A stretch of DNA of 14,496 nucleotides from Anaerolineaceae bacterium UBA5311 (GTDB lineage Bacteria > Chloroflexota > Anaerolineae > Anaerolineales > Anaerolineaceae): the NCBI GenBank assembly GCA_002411175.1, contig DHRN01000071.1, positions 442 to 14,937 of the forward strand, read 5' to 3'. Positions 12,435 through 14,496 of the stretch are shown piece by piece. The position numbers and the translations under genes were made by a program. Positions within the stretch are counted from its first letter, which is position 1. Each line of letters starts with the position of its first letter. The notes beneath the pieces are model-generated. The model made no database searches. It was given only the letters and a program-made list of their open reading frames with translations, and was not told the origin of the DNA.

Positions 12435-14204
12435 ATGACAGAAAAAACGTATACCCAATCGCCCTGGAGTTTGAAAGAGCTCTTCGAAAGTTTTGAAGAC
12501 CCAAAAATTGAAGAAACCTATCAAACGTTAAGTAAGAATGTAGAGCACTTCGAAACCTATCGCGACCAGTTGAGCGCAGATATTTCCACCGAAAAGTTTT
12601 TGGAAATGATCGGCAAATTAGAAGAGGGTCAAAAGCTTGGATACCGGCTCTATGGCTTCTCATCTTTAAGTTTCGCAGCCAACACGCAGGACCAAAAAGC
12701 CCAGATCGGTATCTCAAGAGTCCAGCAGTTTTTGGCAGAAGTCGAAAACCGTACGCTCTTCTTCTCCTTGTGGTGGAAAGCGCTTGATGACCAGAACGCT
12801 GCCCGTTTGCTGGATGCCAGTGGTGATTACCGGTATTGGCTGGAGCAGATCCGCAATTTCAAGCCCTATACCCTCAGCGAACCCGAAGAAAAGATCATCA
12901 ATACTAAGAATGTTACCGGCAGTTCGGCCATGGAAATGCTCTACGATTCAATCACCAACCGCTACGTCTTCAAGGTAGACGTTGACGGAGAAACAAAAGA
13001 GATGACTCGTGGTGAGCTAATGAGCCTGGTGCGCAGCAGCGACCCTGACTTGCGGGCGCGTGCTTACCAGGAACTCTATCGAGTCTATGGCGAGGATGCT
13101 TCGATCCTTGGGCAAATCTATCAGAATATCGTGCGAGACTGGAAAAACGAAAACGTTAGTTTGCGTGGTTTCGCCAGCCCAATATCAGTGCGAAACACCA
13201 TCAACGACCTGCCCGATGAGGTCATTGACACCCTGCTTGAGGTTACCCGTAAGAATATTGGCATCTTCCACCGCTATTTTAAGCTCAAAGCAGGCAAGAT
13301 CGGCATGGAAAAACTGCGCCGTTACGATATTTATGCGCCGGTAAGCGAATCTGATAAGCGCTACAGTTACGACGAAGCCACTGCGATGACTTTTGAGGCG
13401 TTTGACCGCTTTGACCCCAAATTTGCCCAGCTGGCACGCCGTGTTTTCGATGAACAACACGTCGACAGTGAAGTGCGTAAGGGTAAGATGGGCGGAGCCT
13501 TCTGCTCCACGCTCGGACCCGACCTGACCCCCTGGGTGATGCTCAATTATCAGGGCAAAGCTGATGATGTCTCCACCATGGCACACGAACTTGGGCACGC
13601 CATCCATTCGATGATGGCAGAAGAACACAACATTTTCACCCAACACGCCTGTTTGCCGCTGGCAGAGACAGCCTCCACCTTTGGCGAAATGACCCTGACC
13701 GACCTGCTGCTTGAGCGCGAAACCGATGAAGGTGTAAAGCAGGATATTCTCTTTGGGCAGCTTGATGATGCTTTCGCGACCATCATCCGCCAAATCTACT
13801 TCGCCTTGTTTGAGGTCGAAGCGCACGAGATGATCGCCAATAATGCCTCGGTGGACGAATTGAACGCCGCTTACCTGGCTAACCTGAAGGAAGAATTTGG
13901 CGATTCGGTGGATGTTTCGGACGAATTCAAGTACGAATGGGTCTCCATTCCGCATATTTATGGCACACCTTTTTATGTGTATGCCTACGCGTTCGGTCAG
14001 CTTTTGGTTTTCGCACTATACAAACGCTACCAGGAAGAAGGCGAAAGCTTTAAGCCGAAATATATGCGCATTTTGTCGGCAGGCGGCTCGGTCGCCCCAA
14101 TCCCGCTGCTGGCAGAAGCCGGTATGGATGTAACCAAAGCCGAATTCTGGCAAGGCGGCTTCGATGTAATCGAGGGCATGGTCGATAGGCTGGAAAGATT
14201 GTAA
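12435..14204 (+). CDS. pepF: Oligoendopeptidase F (M3 family zinc peptidase)
   Basis: A 589-aa cytosolic zinc endopeptidase that cleaves short oligopeptides, part of intracellular peptide turnover. Zinc site: HELGH (384-388) with catalytic E385, and the third ligand E411 in LAETASTFGEM. The C-terminal substrate region IPHIYGTPFYVYAYAFGQ (505-522) holds the family's conserved His/Tyr pair (H507, Y509 or Y513). The N-terminal 200 residues form the usual all-helical lid. Length and both ends match the M3B pepF subgroup of about 590 residues, so the gene is complete. Start is supported by AAAGGAC 5 bases upstream. It stands as a single unit between its own -10 box and a terminator at 14221. Together with the M42 enzyme it points to a peptide-consuming lifestyle. 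Confidence 0.95.
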   Translation: MTEKTYTQSPWSLKELFESFEDPKIEETYQTLSKNVEHFETYRDQLSADISTEKFLEMIGKLEEGQKLGYRLYGFSSLSFAANTQDQKAQIGISRVQQFLAEVENRTLFFSLWWKALDDQNAARLLDASGDYRYWLEQIRNFKPYTLSEPEEKIINTKNVTGSSAMEMLYDSITNRYVFKVDVDGETKEMTRGELMSLVRSSDPDLRARAYQELYRVYGEDASILGQIYQNIVRDWKNENVSLRGFASPISVRNTINDLPDEVIDTLLEVTRKNIGIFHRYFKLKAGKIGMEKLRRYDIYAPVSESDKRYSYDEATAMTFEAFDRFDPKFAQLARRVFDEQHVDSEVRKGKMGGAFCSTLGPDLTPWVMLNYQGKADDVSTMAHELGHAIHSMMAEEHNIFTQHACLPLAETASTFGEMTLTDLLLERETDEGVKQDILFGQLDDAFATIIRQIYFALFEVEAHEMIANNASVDELNAAYLANLKEEFGDSVDVSDEFKYEWVSIPHIYGTPFYVYAYAFGQLLVFALYKRYQEEGESFKPKYMRILSAGGSVAPIPLLAEAGMDVTKAEFWQGGFDVIEGMVDRLERL

Positions 14205-14220
14205 AAATTCCAGGATGAAG

Positions 14221-14252
14221 GTGGGGCGAAACAACTCGCCCCACATTTTGTT
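14221..14252 (+). terminator. Rho-independent terminator of pepF
   Basis: GTGGGGCGA (14221-14229) pairs perfectly with TCGCCCCAC (14236-14244) around an AACAAC loop, followed by ATTTTGTT. It starts 16 bases after the pepF stop codon. Confidence 0.85.
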
Positions 14253-14392
14253 AAGTAGGATCGTATGTGCTCGATATTAAGCCAGGAACTTTCCTGCAGC
14301 ACGAATGCTTCCACCGTGAATCCCGCACCGCGAAGGTCCAATATGTCCTCCCAGCAGTTCTCAATATGAATGTGTTTAGATCTTAAATGCAA
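14253..14392 (-). pseudogene. Unidentified minus-strand protein fragment
   Basis: One minus-strand frame reads HIHIENCWEDILDLRGAGF then TVEAFVLQESSWLNIEHIRS, which has the amino-acid balance and amphipathic pattern of real protein. The frame has no stop before it runs into the pepF terminator and the antisense of pepF, and no credible start with a ribosome site. It is open to the right edge of the window, where it becomes low-complexity. It may be the leftover of a gene cut off on both sides, or chance. I do not recognise the family. Confidence 0.2.
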
Positions 14393-14443
14393 AATGCAGG
14401 AGTAATCGGACTCCGAAGCGTGAGAGGTGGGTTCAGACGTGTG

Positions 14444-14496
14444 CAGGGAAGAGGAAAAAGGAAACAGGGGACAGGGAGCAGGGAATAGGAACTGGG
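14444..14496. repeat. Purine-rich simple repeat at the right edge
   Basis: A G/A stretch with imperfect units of the type CAGGG(G)A recurs from about 14444 to the end of the window, where it may continue. Such repeats are common between genes in several environmental phyla. It has no coding potential. Confidence 0.5.

Noticed and set aside
13185..13955. 256-codon open frame antisense to pepF
   Set aside because: It lies entirely within a gene with clear motifs; composition and lack of a ribosome site mark it as a shadow.

Overview
The window looks like a chromosomal segment of a Chloroflexota bacterium, most likely an Anaerolineae relative. This is inferred, not searched. The main hints are a secreted protease that ends in a Pro/Thr linker followed by a short LYLPLI-type C-terminal motif, a related LLPLI ending on a second surface-exposed protein, and the mix of dNK-type kinase, M42 and PepF peptidases. 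I saw no rRNA, tRNA, CRISPR array, intact transposase or phage gene.

Layout, left to right. Bases 1-309 are non-coding with a C/G-rich hairpin. A secreted zinc carboxypeptidase (M14, 310-2067, +) is followed by two back-to-back hairpin terminators (2088-2146). These separate it from a convergent small GlsB/YeaQ-type membrane protein (2166-2420, -), which has a recognisable promoter and an inverted repeat in its leader. A deoxynucleoside kinase (2592-3224, +) follows, then a short non-coding gap holding what may be a decayed second GlsB-like fragment. Next comes a two-gene minus-strand unit with a 4-base ATGA overlap: a hot-dog thioesterase (4524-4985) and an M42 aminopeptidase (3466-4527).

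The centre (5130-9046, -) is the most interesting part. It is a tight three-gene operon transcribed VWA -> PP2C phosphatase -> Ser/Thr-type kinase, with gaps of 5 and 12 bases. This is the composition of the TerY-phosphorylation (TerY-P) triad known from comparative genomics, but here it is membrane-tethered. The phosphatase carries a fibronectin-III-like domain, one transmembrane helix and a Pro/Thr-rich exterior tail with 14-residue repeats. The kinase is tail-anchored. Divergently transcribed from the other side of a 273-base intergenic region are two membrane proteins (9320-10465 and 10565-11914, +). Both have an FFLPW motif in the first helix, four predicted helices and a very long disordered tail, Gln-rich in one and Pro/Tyr-rich in the other. 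The tails are predicted to lie in the cytoplasm, on the same side as the catalytic domains. My working hypothesis is that all five genes form one membrane-associated phospho-signalling module, with the disordered tails as candidate substrates or scaffolds. The sequence supports the arrangement but does not prove the function.

The right part holds a 520-base degraded intergenic region with the first 27 codons of a lost AAA-type ATPase gene still sitting behind a good promoter. It is followed by an intact oligoendopeptidase F gene (12435-14204, +) with its own terminator. The last ~245 bases are non-coding or hold an unidentified minus-strand protein fragment, plus a purine-rich simple repeat.
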